Positions 1 to 8,075 of a stretch of 20,711 nt of DNA are shown here, piece after piece. This DNA is from JAUPVL01 sp964512085 (GTDB lineage: Bacteria > Patescibacteriota > Saccharimonadia > CAILAD01 > BJGX01). The stretch's first letter is position 1, and the number at the start of each line of letters is the position of its first letter. The notes beneath the pieces were generated by a model. That model was given only the letters and a program-made list of their open reading frames with translations, was not told the origin of the DNA and searched no databases. Position numbers and translations under genes: made by a program. The stretch covers positions 1 through 20,711 of the forward strand of contig CAZEIU010000013.1 in assembly GCA_964512085.1 (NCBI GenBank), written 5' to 3'.

Positions 1-633
1 TAATGCTACCGGACTAGCCACGTCTGATTTGAGTTTTTTACAATCAATTACTACATTTGGCGTAGTAGGTGGTGGTGAAGTCGGTTTTAAAATGATGTTA
101 CCACAATCTAAGATTACTCCCCATTCATACCACTGTCCTGTCTGTGTATCTTGAATTTTACTCGTACCACGCATTACATTAAAACAATTTTGCGCCCAGC
201 GTGATTCAGCTGGACCTATATATATACCCGGTTGCCATTGAGTAGATCCGGCATCAGCATTTCTACCCATAGATAACCAACCCTGGCCTTTACAGGCTTG
301 AGCTGTGGTTGAGTTTTGCATTTTTTCTTTGGTAATTTGTAGCCTATTAAATACTTGTTGTACACCGGCTGGATTTTGATTCCATACAGTACTTATTAAC
401 GAATCTTTAGTAAATGGTCCGCCGGCTACAAGATCGCCGGGCGAACTTGCATAACTTGGCTTAGGGGGAGCCAAGATTGTTACAAACTGTAGTACGAGCA
501 ATCCAACCATTAATACCGAGGCGATTCGACGTGTGGCTGTTTCTTTTGCTAGGCGTCTGGCATAGAACCCGACTTTTGTTTTTGAAATAGCGCCAATCGA
601 AAAATTTGTGACAATATCGCGAAAATTATTCAT
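1..633 (-). CDS. Membrane-anchored/secreted surface protein, C-terminus cut by window edge
   Basis: An open frame runs from ATG at 633 off the left edge, giving 211 visible residues without a stop. The N-terminus is polar and basic (MNNFRDIV..., then SKTKVGFYARRLAKETATRR). A single hydrophobic segment follows at about residues 37-57 (ASVLMVGLLVLQFVTILA), so the protein is probably a signal-anchor with the rest outside. The exported part has a few Cys and Trp residues and ends in a TSPPPTTP linker, typical of the start of a multi-domain surface protein. I recognise the style of N-terminus from Saccharibacteria surface proteins, but no named domain is visible. A TAAAAT box lies 6 bases before the ATG, so the mRNA is probably leaderless. 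It lies downstream of the motor ATPase on the same strand. The function is unknown; adhesion or host contact would be a guess. Confidence 0.75.
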   Translation of the reverse strand, partial: MNNFRDIVTNFSIGAISKTKVGFYARRLAKETATRRIASVLMVGLLVLQFVTILAPPKPSYASSPGDLVAGGPFTKDSLISTVWNQNPAGVQQVFNRLQITKEKMQNSTTAQACKGQGWLSMGRNADAGSTQWQPGIYIGPAESRWAQNCFNVMRGTSKIQDTQTGQWYEWGVILDCGNIILKPTSPPPTTPNVVIDCKKLKSDVASPVAL

Positions 634-639
634 TTTGTT

Positions 640-645
640 ATTTTA
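640..645 (-). promoter_or_regulatory. -10 box of the surface protein gene
   Basis: TAAAAT on the minus strand, 6 bases before the ATG at 633. There is no convincing -35 hexamer at 16-18 bases. Consistent with a leaderless start. Confidence 0.45.
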
Positions 646-730
646 CCCCTAAAATATTTCCTTTTTATTCTTATGCTCTATTTTATGTTTATTTATAACT
701 AAATGCAAGTTAAATTTATAATTCATTTTT

Positions 731-3238
731 TTATCCAACTCTCATAGTAGGGGCTTCATCTTGACTTGATCCTGAATTCACAGCTACTGCATTTGATAAA
801 CTTTGACGTACTTCTTCGGCAACTTCGTCTTTGGGTTTCGAGTATTTACTACGAGATAAATCACGCATTGCAGCTTGTAATTCTTTATTAATCACTTCAT
901 TGTCGATTGGTGGATCACCATGTAGAGAGAATGGAGTAGTTGGGTAGCCATTAGCAATTATTTTGGCCGCGGCATAGTGGTTGGGAATATTAGCGATATC
1001 TGAGGCGTCAAATTGTGGAGCGAATTGCTTAGCAATGTATTCAGCATCTTCATTACCAACTCTATACACAATCATACTACCTACGTTACCAAATACGGCA
1101 TCTCTAATTTGTTCATCTATTTGTTCTATATATTGATTAGCTACTATTAGGTTAAAGTGATACTTTCGGGCTTCAGACAAAATAGTGGCAAAGCTGTCTG
1201 TAGCGATATTTTGAAACTCATCGACATACAGTGCAAAATCTACGCGTTCGGCCTCTGGGGTGTCGGCACGACTTAAGGCCGCCATTTGTAACTTAATCAC
1301 AAATATCATACCCACAAGTTTTGCATTGATTTCGCCCATCAATCCCTTACTTAGGTTTACAATAAGAATCTTGTTGTTGTCCATAATCTCACGAAAGTTA
1401 AAGGCGGAATGTTTTTGACCTATTATATTTCTGAGCATTTCATTATTGGCCATAGCACCAAATTTGGATGAGAAATAACCCAACATATCCGATTTGGTTC
1501 GAGCGTCTGTCTGAGCCATTTCTCCGGTCCAGAAGTCTTGCACGGTTGGGTCTGTTACATGCTTGAATTTCTTCTTTAAGAATTCATCATCGGTATATAC
1601 CTTAGGAATCTCTAAAAATGTTCCTCCGTCCGGATCAGACATAACTGTAAGTGCCGCATTTCTAAACCAGTTTTCAAATTGTGGCCCCAAGAATCCTTGC
1701 CTATTTGGGTCATATATTTTGTATAACATGGAGATTGCTTCTTGAATTAAAAAGTCGCGTAGCTCTGGTTTTTCCCTGTCATACTCCATAATATTAAGGC
1801 CAAGTGGATACTCCATGTCGCCTGGATTAAAGTAAATTACATCTTCAGCACGATTTGGCGGTATTCTGCCAAGTAGCTTTTCGGCTTCGTCACCATTAGG
1901 GTCAATAAAACAAAAACCTTTTCCCGCAGCAGCATCTTGTATCATCATATTTGTAAGTACGGTTGATTTACCGGTACCGGTTTGACCAATGACATAAACG
2001 TGTCGTCTTTTGTCATCTGGCGTTAAATAAATAGGGGTATCTACACCACGGAACTCATTTAGACCAATGCGCAATCCTTCAGTGGGCAACCCAGCAGGAG
2101 CAGCTACTTCTTTGGCGGCTTTTCTTTCTAAGCTAACAGCAATATCAACAACTTCGCTTGGCAAATGAAATATTGTAGCCAACTCTACCGAGTTTAGAAC
2201 TGTACTTTTTTTGTTGGCTGGAAAAAATCTAAATATAAAATCGGTAGCTACTTGTTGGGGCTGGGATGCTGGCTTGTATTTAAAACTATTTGCTCCACCC
2301 TGACTGAGCTGAGCGAAACCAAGTGTGATGTCTTGAGCAATCACTTTAGCCCTGGCTGTATCGTCAGAGCTAGCGATAATACGTATCAAGGTTTCAAATG
2401 CCGGAGATTTAGCTTTTTGCTCTATCATTTCGGCTTTTTTTCTATCTAGTTCGTCGGGCTGTTTATCTTCTTTAGGTTTTTGGTTTTGATCAGAATTCGC
2501 TGTTCGAAACGGAGCCCGTAATATTTCAGATATAATATCAAGAGTTTTATTTAAACCAGAATTATCTTTTTTATTAGGATCAAGGACTTGCTTAGCTCTT
2601 TCAATAGCCTTCTTGCTCCACTTAGAATCTACTGGGCGTACCATAACTTGAATAGCCGCACCTTCGTTTTCGTGCAAATTAGACAAACCAGCCAGCATGC
2701 CCGATAAAGCGTCATTATCACTATCTTTGTAAGTTGCTATCGGTAAAAAGCTTTCTTTAGCTAAAACAATTTCTCCACCCTGAACACCAGAAATTTTGCT
2801 TTTTTTTGAGAAAATATTAGCGTCTTCGGCCTTTTCAATTTGAATGCCTGGATAGCCAGAGGTTAAAGACTTCTGTACGGCACTTAAAATACTTGCTGGC
2901 ACAACAATATAAAAGCTTATTAGTTTGCCATCGGCTACAATCTCAAAACTAATATGCTTTTTACCATAAAAGTTAGCTTTCTCTGTCGCCACACCAGACA
3001 ATAGATTAAACACACCTTCGGCCTTGGAGATATTCTCTTTTATTACATCCCGTATATCACGCGACCCAGCATCTATCTCTTGGGGTGGTAACTTTACTAG
3101 TAGTGGCACCATCTTAAGTGAACGTTCTATGTCTTTAGCTCTTCTCGAAATCTTGCGATACCAAAAAAAACCAATAAAACACAATATCACTACAAACAAT
3201 GCAAAAACTAAGCTTATAAATATATAATATTGTGTCAT
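731..3238 (-). CDS. VirD4/TraG-like type IV secretion or pilus-associated ATPase
   Basis: The 835-aa protein has one N-terminal transmembrane helix (about residues 4-26) followed by a long cytoplasmic part. Residues 30-370 form a family-specific domain with a charged, low-complexity linker at about 245-270. The motor domain starts near 395. Walker A is GQTGTGKST at 418-426, Walker B is FALYVDEFQ at 668-676 with the catalytic DE, and a downstream ANQY motif at 700-703 is typical of the VirD4/TraG/FtsK-HerA branch. A membrane-anchored RecA-fold hexamer of this kind usually pumps DNA or protein through a secretion channel. The start codon overlaps the stop of the upstream 146-aa gene (ATGA), so the two are translationally coupled. 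No VirB4, VirB6 or relaxase lies in the window, so a full conjugation system is not shown. The ATPase class is certain; the substrate is not. Confidence 0.85.
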   Translation of the reverse strand: MTQYYIFISLVFALFVVILCFIGFFWYRKISRRAKDIERSLKMVPLLVKLPPQEIDAGSRDIRDVIKENISKAEGVFNLLSGVATEKANFYGKKHISFEIVADGKLISFYIVVPASILSAVQKSLTSGYPGIQIEKAEDANIFSKKSKISGVQGGEIVLAKESFLPIATYKDSDNDALSGMLAGLSNLHENEGAAIQVMVRPVDSKWSKKAIERAKQVLDPNKKDNSGLNKTLDIISEILRAPFRTANSDQNQKPKEDKQPDELDRKKAEMIEQKAKSPAFETLIRIIASSDDTARAKVIAQDITLGFAQLSQGGANSFKYKPASQPQQVATDFIFRFFPANKKSTVLNSVELATIFHLPSEVVDIAVSLERKAAKEVAAPAGLPTEGLRIGLNEFRGVDTPIYLTPDDKRRHVYVIGQTGTGKSTVLTNMMIQDAAAGKGFCFIDPNGDEAEKLLGRIPPNRAEDVIYFNPGDMEYPLGLNIMEYDREKPELRDFLIQEAISMLYKIYDPNRQGFLGPQFENWFRNAALTVMSDPDGGTFLEIPKVYTDDEFLKKKFKHVTDPTVQDFWTGEMAQTDARTKSDMLGYFSSKFGAMANNEMLRNIIGQKHSAFNFREIMDNNKILIVNLSKGLMGEINAKLVGMIFVIKLQMAALSRADTPEAERVDFALYVDEFQNIATDSFATILSEARKYHFNLIVANQYIEQIDEQIRDAVFGNVGSMIVYRVGNEDAEYIAKQFAPQFDASDIANIPNHYAAAKIIANGYPTTPFSLHGDPPIDNEVINKELQAAMRDLSRSKYSKPKDEVAEEVRQSLSNAVAVNSGSSQDEAPTMRVG

Positions 3239-3675
3239 TTTACGTCTAAATTAAATCGTTTCTTTAAGTATGTTCGGCTTAAGTGGTGCTGCTGCTCGTC
3301 TTCAATATATGGATCATCTTTGGTGGTATCGATGGTTTTTTCTATTTGATCTACCCAAACTTTTTCTATTAGGTCGCTATCTTCGGCTGGTAAGTTTTGT
3401 AGCGACTGCAAGTGTAAGTCTCTAGCGGTTGAGCTATCTGTGTGCACATTTTGTGATTGCACAACGGTATTATTATTTTGTACAACCGGTACAGGAGAGG
3501 TTACAGTTTGATTATTATTTGCAACTTGAGCAACTGGTGCAGCCTCTACCTCGGGTTTCGGCAACGTTTGACCGGTCTGGCTCTCTGTTTGTGGCATTGG
3601 CATCTCGACGGTTTTAGCTACATTATTTGGAGCCATTCTAAGACCTGCAACATTATTATTGGGCATGCTGTTCAT
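3235..3675 (-). CDS. Q/N/P-rich 146-aa protein coupled to the VirD4-like ATPase
   Basis: I do not recognise this protein. The first 90 residues are low complexity, rich in Asn, Gln, Pro and Val with NNN and VPVVQNNN-type runs, and are probably disordered. Residues about 95-146 look like a compact acidic-then-basic helical domain (EDSDLIEKVW, then YLKKRFNLDVK at the end). There is no signal peptide or membrane helix. The stop codon overlaps the ATPase start by ATGA, so a role as cytoplasmic adaptor or partner of that ATPase is a reasonable inference only. A TATAAT box ends 7 bases before the ATG, and no Shine-Dalgarno site is possible in that space. A second in-frame ATG three codons further in could also serve as the start. 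Confidence 0.75.
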   Translation of the reverse strand: MNSMPNNNVAGLRMAPNNVAKTVEMPMPQTESQTGQTLPKPEVEAAPVAQVANNNQTVTSPVPVVQNNNTVVQSQNVHTDSSTARDLHLQSLQNLPAEDSDLIEKVWVDQIEKTIDTTKDDPYIEDEQQHHLSRTYLKKRFNLDVK

Positions 3676-3682
3676 AGCTTAA

Positions 3683-3688
3683 ATTATA
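3683..3688 (-). promoter_or_regulatory. Extended -10 promoter, 146-aa protein / ATPase operon
   Basis: TATAAT on the minus strand preceded by TGG (an extended -10, TGnTATAAT), 7 bases before the ATG at 3675. No -35 is visible. Predicts a leaderless operon mRNA. Confidence 0.6.
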
Positions 3689-3719
3689 CCAGTTATGTTT
3701 GCGGTGGGCTAGTGATAGA

Positions 3720-5201
3720 CTAGTAATGCACCCAGACCGGAGTACCGATATCAACCCAGCTATACATAAATGCTGCTGCCGATTTACTCATGTTAACACA
3801 TCCATGACTACCGCCATTTATGTAGTCTTGTCCACCAAAACTCGAACGCCAATCTGCATCGTGTAGACCAACCCCACCATTGAAAGGCATCCAATAATCA
3901 ACATAGACATTATACCCCCAGCCATATTGAGCACCATTCAAATATCGGCTTCTTTCTTTGGCATAAATAGCGCTTAATCCTGTAGGTGTACCGAAGCCAT
4001 AGCCACTTGCGCCACTAGTAATTGGAGTAGAGAAGACCACCTGATTGTCTTGCCAAGCCCATAATCTTTGCTGTGATAAATTTACTTCAACGTACTTAGA
4101 ATAATCAAGTGATACCGTTCTATTGTAATCAGTCTTAAACTCAACTGGCACCGTAGTTAAATCTAGCTTCACAGCACTACCGGTGTTCAATCCATTCACA
4201 ATAGCATCAATTACCGGTTGCTGAACTACAGCTAGTCCATTCTTACCTTCTTGCGTCACAGACTGCACGCCATTTTTTACTTCTATTTTTTTATTAATAG
4301 GCTTAATATCTACTTGATTCGCAATAGACTGCACATAGCCGGCTACTTGCTTACTATCGACTTTTGCAACAAGTGTTTTTTTGCCGCTATTGTCTTCTTG
4401 TTCTTCAAAAGTTATCATATGACCAATTTGGTCTTGAGTAGCAGCAAATGTTTTTCCTTCATAGCTCAGCACAATACTCGATTGAAGTAATTTCTCAGCT
4501 TCTGCTTTGGCAGGCTGGGTATCTTTGGCTTTTATCTCTGCTTCTAGTACTTGAGGTTCGAGAAAAATATTCTCATTTTTAGCGTCAGCAAGTGCTAAAG
4601 ACAATATGCGACGTAATTTCTTTTCATCAACCCTTAATCCATTCTTATCGGGCACAACTATAATTTGACCATTCTCTATCTTAAGCGTTGCGTTAGTAGC
4701 GCTATAACCTACAGAATTAATTACTGAGTTAGTGAAGTCTTTTAATGCCGATTGGTTAAGTTCGTAAGCCAAGCCATTTTGACCTCGGTTTCCAATAGTG
4801 GCAAGTCCTATTAACGGCAAGGGTTGATCATGCCCAACTGAATAAGCCGTATTAACACTTGTTTGCAGATCATAATTCGCACCCAAATCTGCACTTGTTG
4901 CCGTAAATGTCTTGTCGCCCACTTTCACAGTAAAAGATTTTTGTAACTGCTCATCTTTTATTATTTGGTATGCTTGAGCTCTAGTTTTAAAACTCATGTC
5001 TTTGCCAGCAACCGAAACGCCAGGAAAAATTCTTCCCATAGTCATAGCTGAGAGCAAAAGATCAACAAAGCAATACAATAACACGATAGCAATAATCACA
5101 AACCCAATTCTTGCCTGACGGCTTGGTTTTTGACCAGAGTAAGACATTATTTTTGGCAAATGTAGCTTATGACTATGAGCTACTTTGTTTTGCGATTCCA
5201 T
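3720..5201 (-). CDS. L,D-transpeptidase (YkuD) with VanW/PG-binding-4 repeats
   Basis: This 493-aa protein is predicted to make 3-3 cross-links, or anchor proteins, in peptidoglycan outside the membrane. A cytoplasmic N-terminus of about 32 residues precedes one membrane helix (about 33-54). Two tandem PG_binding_4 (VanW-type) domains follow: the first starts at GVSVAGKDMS (61-70) and the second spans about 235-350. The YkuD catalytic domain fills 365-493. It has the expected HD at 447-448 and the active-site SHGCVNMS at 465-472, with C468 as nucleophile and H466 beside it. The arrangement (inside tail, anchor, stalk, enzyme) fits known membrane-anchored L,D-transpeptidases. TATAAT lies 6 bases before the ATG, so the mRNA is probably leaderless. 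It sits 51 bases downstream of pheT on the same strand but has its own promoter. Confidence 0.93.
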   Translation of the reverse strand: MESQNKVAHSHKLHLPKIMSYSGQKPSRQARIGFVIIAIVLLYCFVDLLLSAMTMGRIFPGVSVAGKDMSFKTRAQAYQIIKDEQLQKSFTVKVGDKTFTATSADLGANYDLQTSVNTAYSVGHDQPLPLIGLATIGNRGQNGLAYELNQSALKDFTNSVINSVGYSATNATLKIENGQIIVVPDKNGLRVDEKKLRRILSLALADAKNENIFLEPQVLEAEIKAKDTQPAKAEAEKLLQSSIVLSYEGKTFAATQDQIGHMITFEEQEDNSGKKTLVAKVDSKQVAGYVQSIANQVDIKPINKKIEVKNGVQSVTQEGKNGLAVVQQPVIDAIVNGLNTGSAVKLDLTTVPVEFKTDYNRTVSLDYSKYVEVNLSQQRLWAWQDNQVVFSTPITSGASGYGFGTPTGLSAIYAKERSRYLNGAQYGWGYNVYVDYWMPFNGGVGLHDADWRSSFGGQDYINGGSHGCVNMSKSAAAFMYSWVDIGTPVWVHY

Positions 5202-5207
5202 GAACTA

Positions 5208-5213
5208 ATTATA
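5208..5213 (-). promoter_or_regulatory. -10 box of the L,D-transpeptidase gene
   Basis: TATAAT on the minus strand, 6 bases before the ATG at 5201, in the 51-base gap after pheT. No -35 seen. Confidence 0.55.
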
Positions 5214-5252
5214 CAGCTTATGCTTATAATTTTGCTACATATTACTTAAGTT

Positions 5253-8075
5253 CTAACAAACTTTTATTTTACCGATTTTATCGCTCATCTCTAGCTTCTG
5301 GATGATGTTAGATATTGCAGTATCTATTTCTTGGCTTTCTGGCTGTGGGCCACAATCTAAAACAACCTTAAAACTAATTCGTTTTTTAGATTTTTCTTGC
5401 AAAGAATCATTACTAAATTCACTAATAAAATCAACATTGATTACTTTTTCTATACCCTGTAAAGTTTGTTTTATATCTTGCCACCAAGCCTTGTCGCTCA
5501 ATTCAAGAGTAATATCTCTATCTATGAGTTGATATAGTGGTACTTGTCTCAAAACACTTTGTTTGTAGTTTAATAAATCGGTATCAATACTTATCTCGGC
5601 AAAACTTACTTCCTCATTAATTTTTAATTGATTTAATACGCTAGGGCTAATTTGTCCATACAATCCTTTTACTTGTTTGCCAATCTTAATTCCTGCTGTT
5701 CTAGAATTTATCATGGAGTTATTTTGAATAAGTGAATAATTGATATTCCAATTATATTTAACATCCAAAGTGTCTAAATACGACTTAAGGCGCTCAAGCG
5801 AGTCTTTACCTACCATAGTAATAGCTAGCAACCAATGTTCTTTTTTATACTCTTTGCTACTGCTTTTAGTATATACACGTGAGGTTTCAAAAAAACCATA
5901 TTGTTGCTGATGGTAGTTACTATTTTTAGAAACGCAATTTATATGGCTTACTAGTAGACTACTTCTCAAGTACTCTTGTTCTTTACTTAATGGGTTTATT
6001 ATTTTTAAGTGTTTGTCTTTATCGCTACTGCCAAGTTCTAAATGCTTTTGGCTAACAAATGAGTATGTCATAACCTCAAATAGACCACGATCTATAAGAA
6101 GATCTTTTAAGTTTTGTATTTGTAATACAATTTGATGATTCACGGTAGAAGTAGGGGGGAGTTGTGGCAAAGTAGCAGGTAGATTATCGTAACCTACTAT
6201 TTTTGCTATCTCTTCATACATGTCTTGTTCTATTCTAATGTCATTGCGCCACCATGGTGCAGTTACGGCGATTATATGATTGAAGTTTTTAACATAGCGT
6301 CGCGCTCCAAGATAACTTGGATTATTTATAAATTCTTTTAGCTGAACAATTATTACGCCTTTATTTTTTCTCTTCACCCATTTTTTATTTTTATATTCAT
6401 ATTCGGCCGCCATTATCACCTGATGATTGCCCAAGTAAATACCGTTATGACCAACTTTCTTTTCTTGTGACAAAGTTTTTTTACGATGCTGTCCATTATT
6501 ATCCTTGATATAATAATGATCCGTGACAGATTTTTCTATCTTGCCTTCATAAAAAACTACATCACCAGGTCTTAGATCTTTAATTTCAATACTTTCACCG
6601 TGTTCATACTGAGCAAGAGCGGTGTGACCTACATATACACCTATGAGTGAGTAGATATAATCGATTAAATAAGAACAATCAAACGCATCACTACCATCTT
6701 GCTTAAAGTTGGCACCCCACTTATAGGGTTTACCTAAATGCTTTCTGGCTTCTTTGACAATAGAGAAATGTTCGGCTTCAAAACCTCTCCTTTTAAGTCC
6801 GCTAATAACTTCTTTTTCGTCAAGCTTTACACCCAAAAACTTTTCGGCATTTCTTATGCGTACGCCCACATGTTGAATCCATGGCCAAGCATAAATCTGA
6901 TCGTTGGCATCGTTATTAATAATCTTGGCATTACAAATATCTTCAAACAAGTACAAAAGTCTTTTAGCTGCAAGTTCGCAAAGGGGGAGAGGCAGTCCTT
7001 TTTCAAATCGAGCACTGGCTTCGGTTCTAATTTTTTGTCGCATTGCGCTTTTACGCACAAGAGTCTTATCAAAATTAGCCACTTCAAGTATAACCTCTGT
7101 GGTGTCCATACTTATCTCCGTTTTAGCACCGCCCATTATACCGGCCAAACCAAGCGCTCCACTATTATCAGCTATTACCAAATCTTCTTTACTTAGAACT
7201 CGATCGATTGAATCTAGGGTAGTAAGACGTTCGTCTTTTTTAGCCGACCTTACTTTTAAACTACCACTCAATTTTGCAGAGTCGTATACATGAGAGGGCT
7301 GTCCTGTTTCAAGCATTACATAGTTGGTAATATCTACCGCTGCGTTTATCGATCGCATTCCTGCAGCCCTCAAGTTATCCACAAGCCACGACGGCGACTT
7401 TACTTTATTATCAATTTTAAGTTTTATGCTAATAAATCTTTTACAAGCCTGTTTATCGATAACTTGTACTATTTCTCTGTCTTCAAATTTAATTTCTTTC
7501 GTCGGCATATTGACCAACACGCAAGAATTATTATTAGAAAAAATTTCGCGCGCCAAACCTTCAATTGAGAGCATATCCCAACGGTTAGTAGGTGTCTTAA
7601 TGTCTATGATATCGCTAAATAACTCTATGTCGCACAATGATATTCCTAAGGGGAGACTGGGGTCGAGAACAGCTATACCTGAGTGGTCATCTGAAAGAGC
7701 TAGCTCTTTTTCTGAGCAGAGCATACCTCTCGACTCTACTCCTCTTATCTTTACTTTTGCTATCTTATCTCCACTAGGCAATACAGAGCCTACTTGTGCC
7801 AAGGCCACTACCATGTTTTCGGCTAAGTTTGGAGCGCCACAAACTATGGTAATTTTTTTTCCTTTACCAAATTCTACATCTGCCAAGTGCAACCTATCGG
7901 AGTTTGGATGATCTATTACCTTCAAAACTTTTGCAGTTACGATTTTTTTATCAAGCTTGTGCGCTCTAATAATTTCTTCTATCTCAACTTCAGTCTTCTC
8001 CAAGGCTGACACAATATCTTCGGTCGATAAAGGCTTCTTAAAATGCTGGTTGATTGCATTAATTGATACTTTCAT
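5253..8075 (-). CDS. pheT: Phenylalanyl-tRNA synthetase beta with NlpC/P60 domain inserted in B5
   Basis: Beta subunit of the (alpha-beta)2 PheRS, 940 aa against a usual 780-800. Domains in order: tRNA-binding OB fold (about 40-150, DHPNSDRLHLADV), B3/B4 editing domain (about 205-370), B5, then the catalytic-like core (about 650-840) and the FDX-ACB anticodon-binding domain (about 845-940). B5 begins at about 395 (KFLGVKLDEKEV...LKRRGFEAEHF) and resumes at about 601 (IIAVTAPWWRNDIRIEQD...VGYDNLP). Between these halves lies a full NlpC/P60 cysteine-peptidase-like domain, about 437-598 (nt 6282-6767). It shows GKPYKWGANF, DCS with C467, LRPGDVVFYEG, H543 in GHNGIYLGN, and the closing LGARRYV. 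Aligning on H543, the usual third catalytic residue (His/Asn/Gln at +12) is Met555. The frame is unbroken and there is no signal peptide. The start overlaps the pheS stop (TAATG), with GGAG 8 bases upstream. The role of the insert is unknown. Confidence 0.95.
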   Translation of the reverse strand: MKVSINAINQHFKKPLSTEDIVSALEKTEVEIEEIIRAHKLDKKIVTAKVLKVIDHPNSDRLHLADVEFGKGKKITIVCGAPNLAENMVVALAQVGSVLPSGDKIAKVKIRGVESRGMLCSEKELALSDDHSGIAVLDPSLPLGISLCDIELFSDIIDIKTPTNRWDMLSIEGLAREIFSNNNSCVLVNMPTKEIKFEDREIVQVIDKQACKRFISIKLKIDNKVKSPSWLVDNLRAAGMRSINAAVDITNYVMLETGQPSHVYDSAKLSGSLKVRSAKKDERLTTLDSIDRVLSKEDLVIADNSGALGLAGIMGGAKTEISMDTTEVILEVANFDKTLVRKSAMRQKIRTEASARFEKGLPLPLCELAAKRLLYLFEDICNAKIINNDANDQIYAWPWIQHVGVRIRNAEKFLGVKLDEKEVISGLKRRGFEAEHFSIVKEARKHLGKPYKWGANFKQDGSDAFDCSYLIDYIYSLIGVYVGHTALAQYEHGESIEIKDLRPGDVVFYEGKIEKSVTDHYYIKDNNGQHRKKTLSQEKKVGHNGIYLGNHQVIMAAEYEYKNKKWVKRKNKGVIIVQLKEFINNPSYLGARRYVKNFNHIIAVTAPWWRNDIRIEQDMYEEIAKIVGYDNLPATLPQLPPTSTVNHQIVLQIQNLKDLLIDRGLFEVMTYSFVSQKHLELGSSDKDKHLKIINPLSKEQEYLRSSLLVSHINCVSKNSNYHQQQYGFFETSRVYTKSSSKEYKKEHWLLAITMVGKDSLERLKSYLDTLDVKYNWNINYSLIQNNSMINSRTAGIKIGKQVKGLYGQISPSVLNQLKINEEVSFAEISIDTDLLNYKQSVLRQVPLYQLIDRDITLELSDKAWWQDIKQTLQGIEKVINVDFISEFSNDSLQEKSKKRISFKVVLDCGPQPESQEIDTAISNIIQKLEMSDKIGKIKVC

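Noticed and set aside
6282..6767. NlpC/P60 segment as a separate gene or a frameshift artefact
   Set aside because: The reading frame is continuous on both sides, B5 halves flank it precisely, and there is no internal stop, start signal or promoter.
7372..7382. TTATCCACA DnaA box inside pheT
   Set aside because: A single exact match in coding DNA encoding conserved residues; likely chance.
6738..7911. Plus-strand and alternate-frame ORFs within pheT (152, 129, 195 aa and others)
   Set aside because: They are antisense or alternate-frame shadows of the clearly conserved pheT frame.
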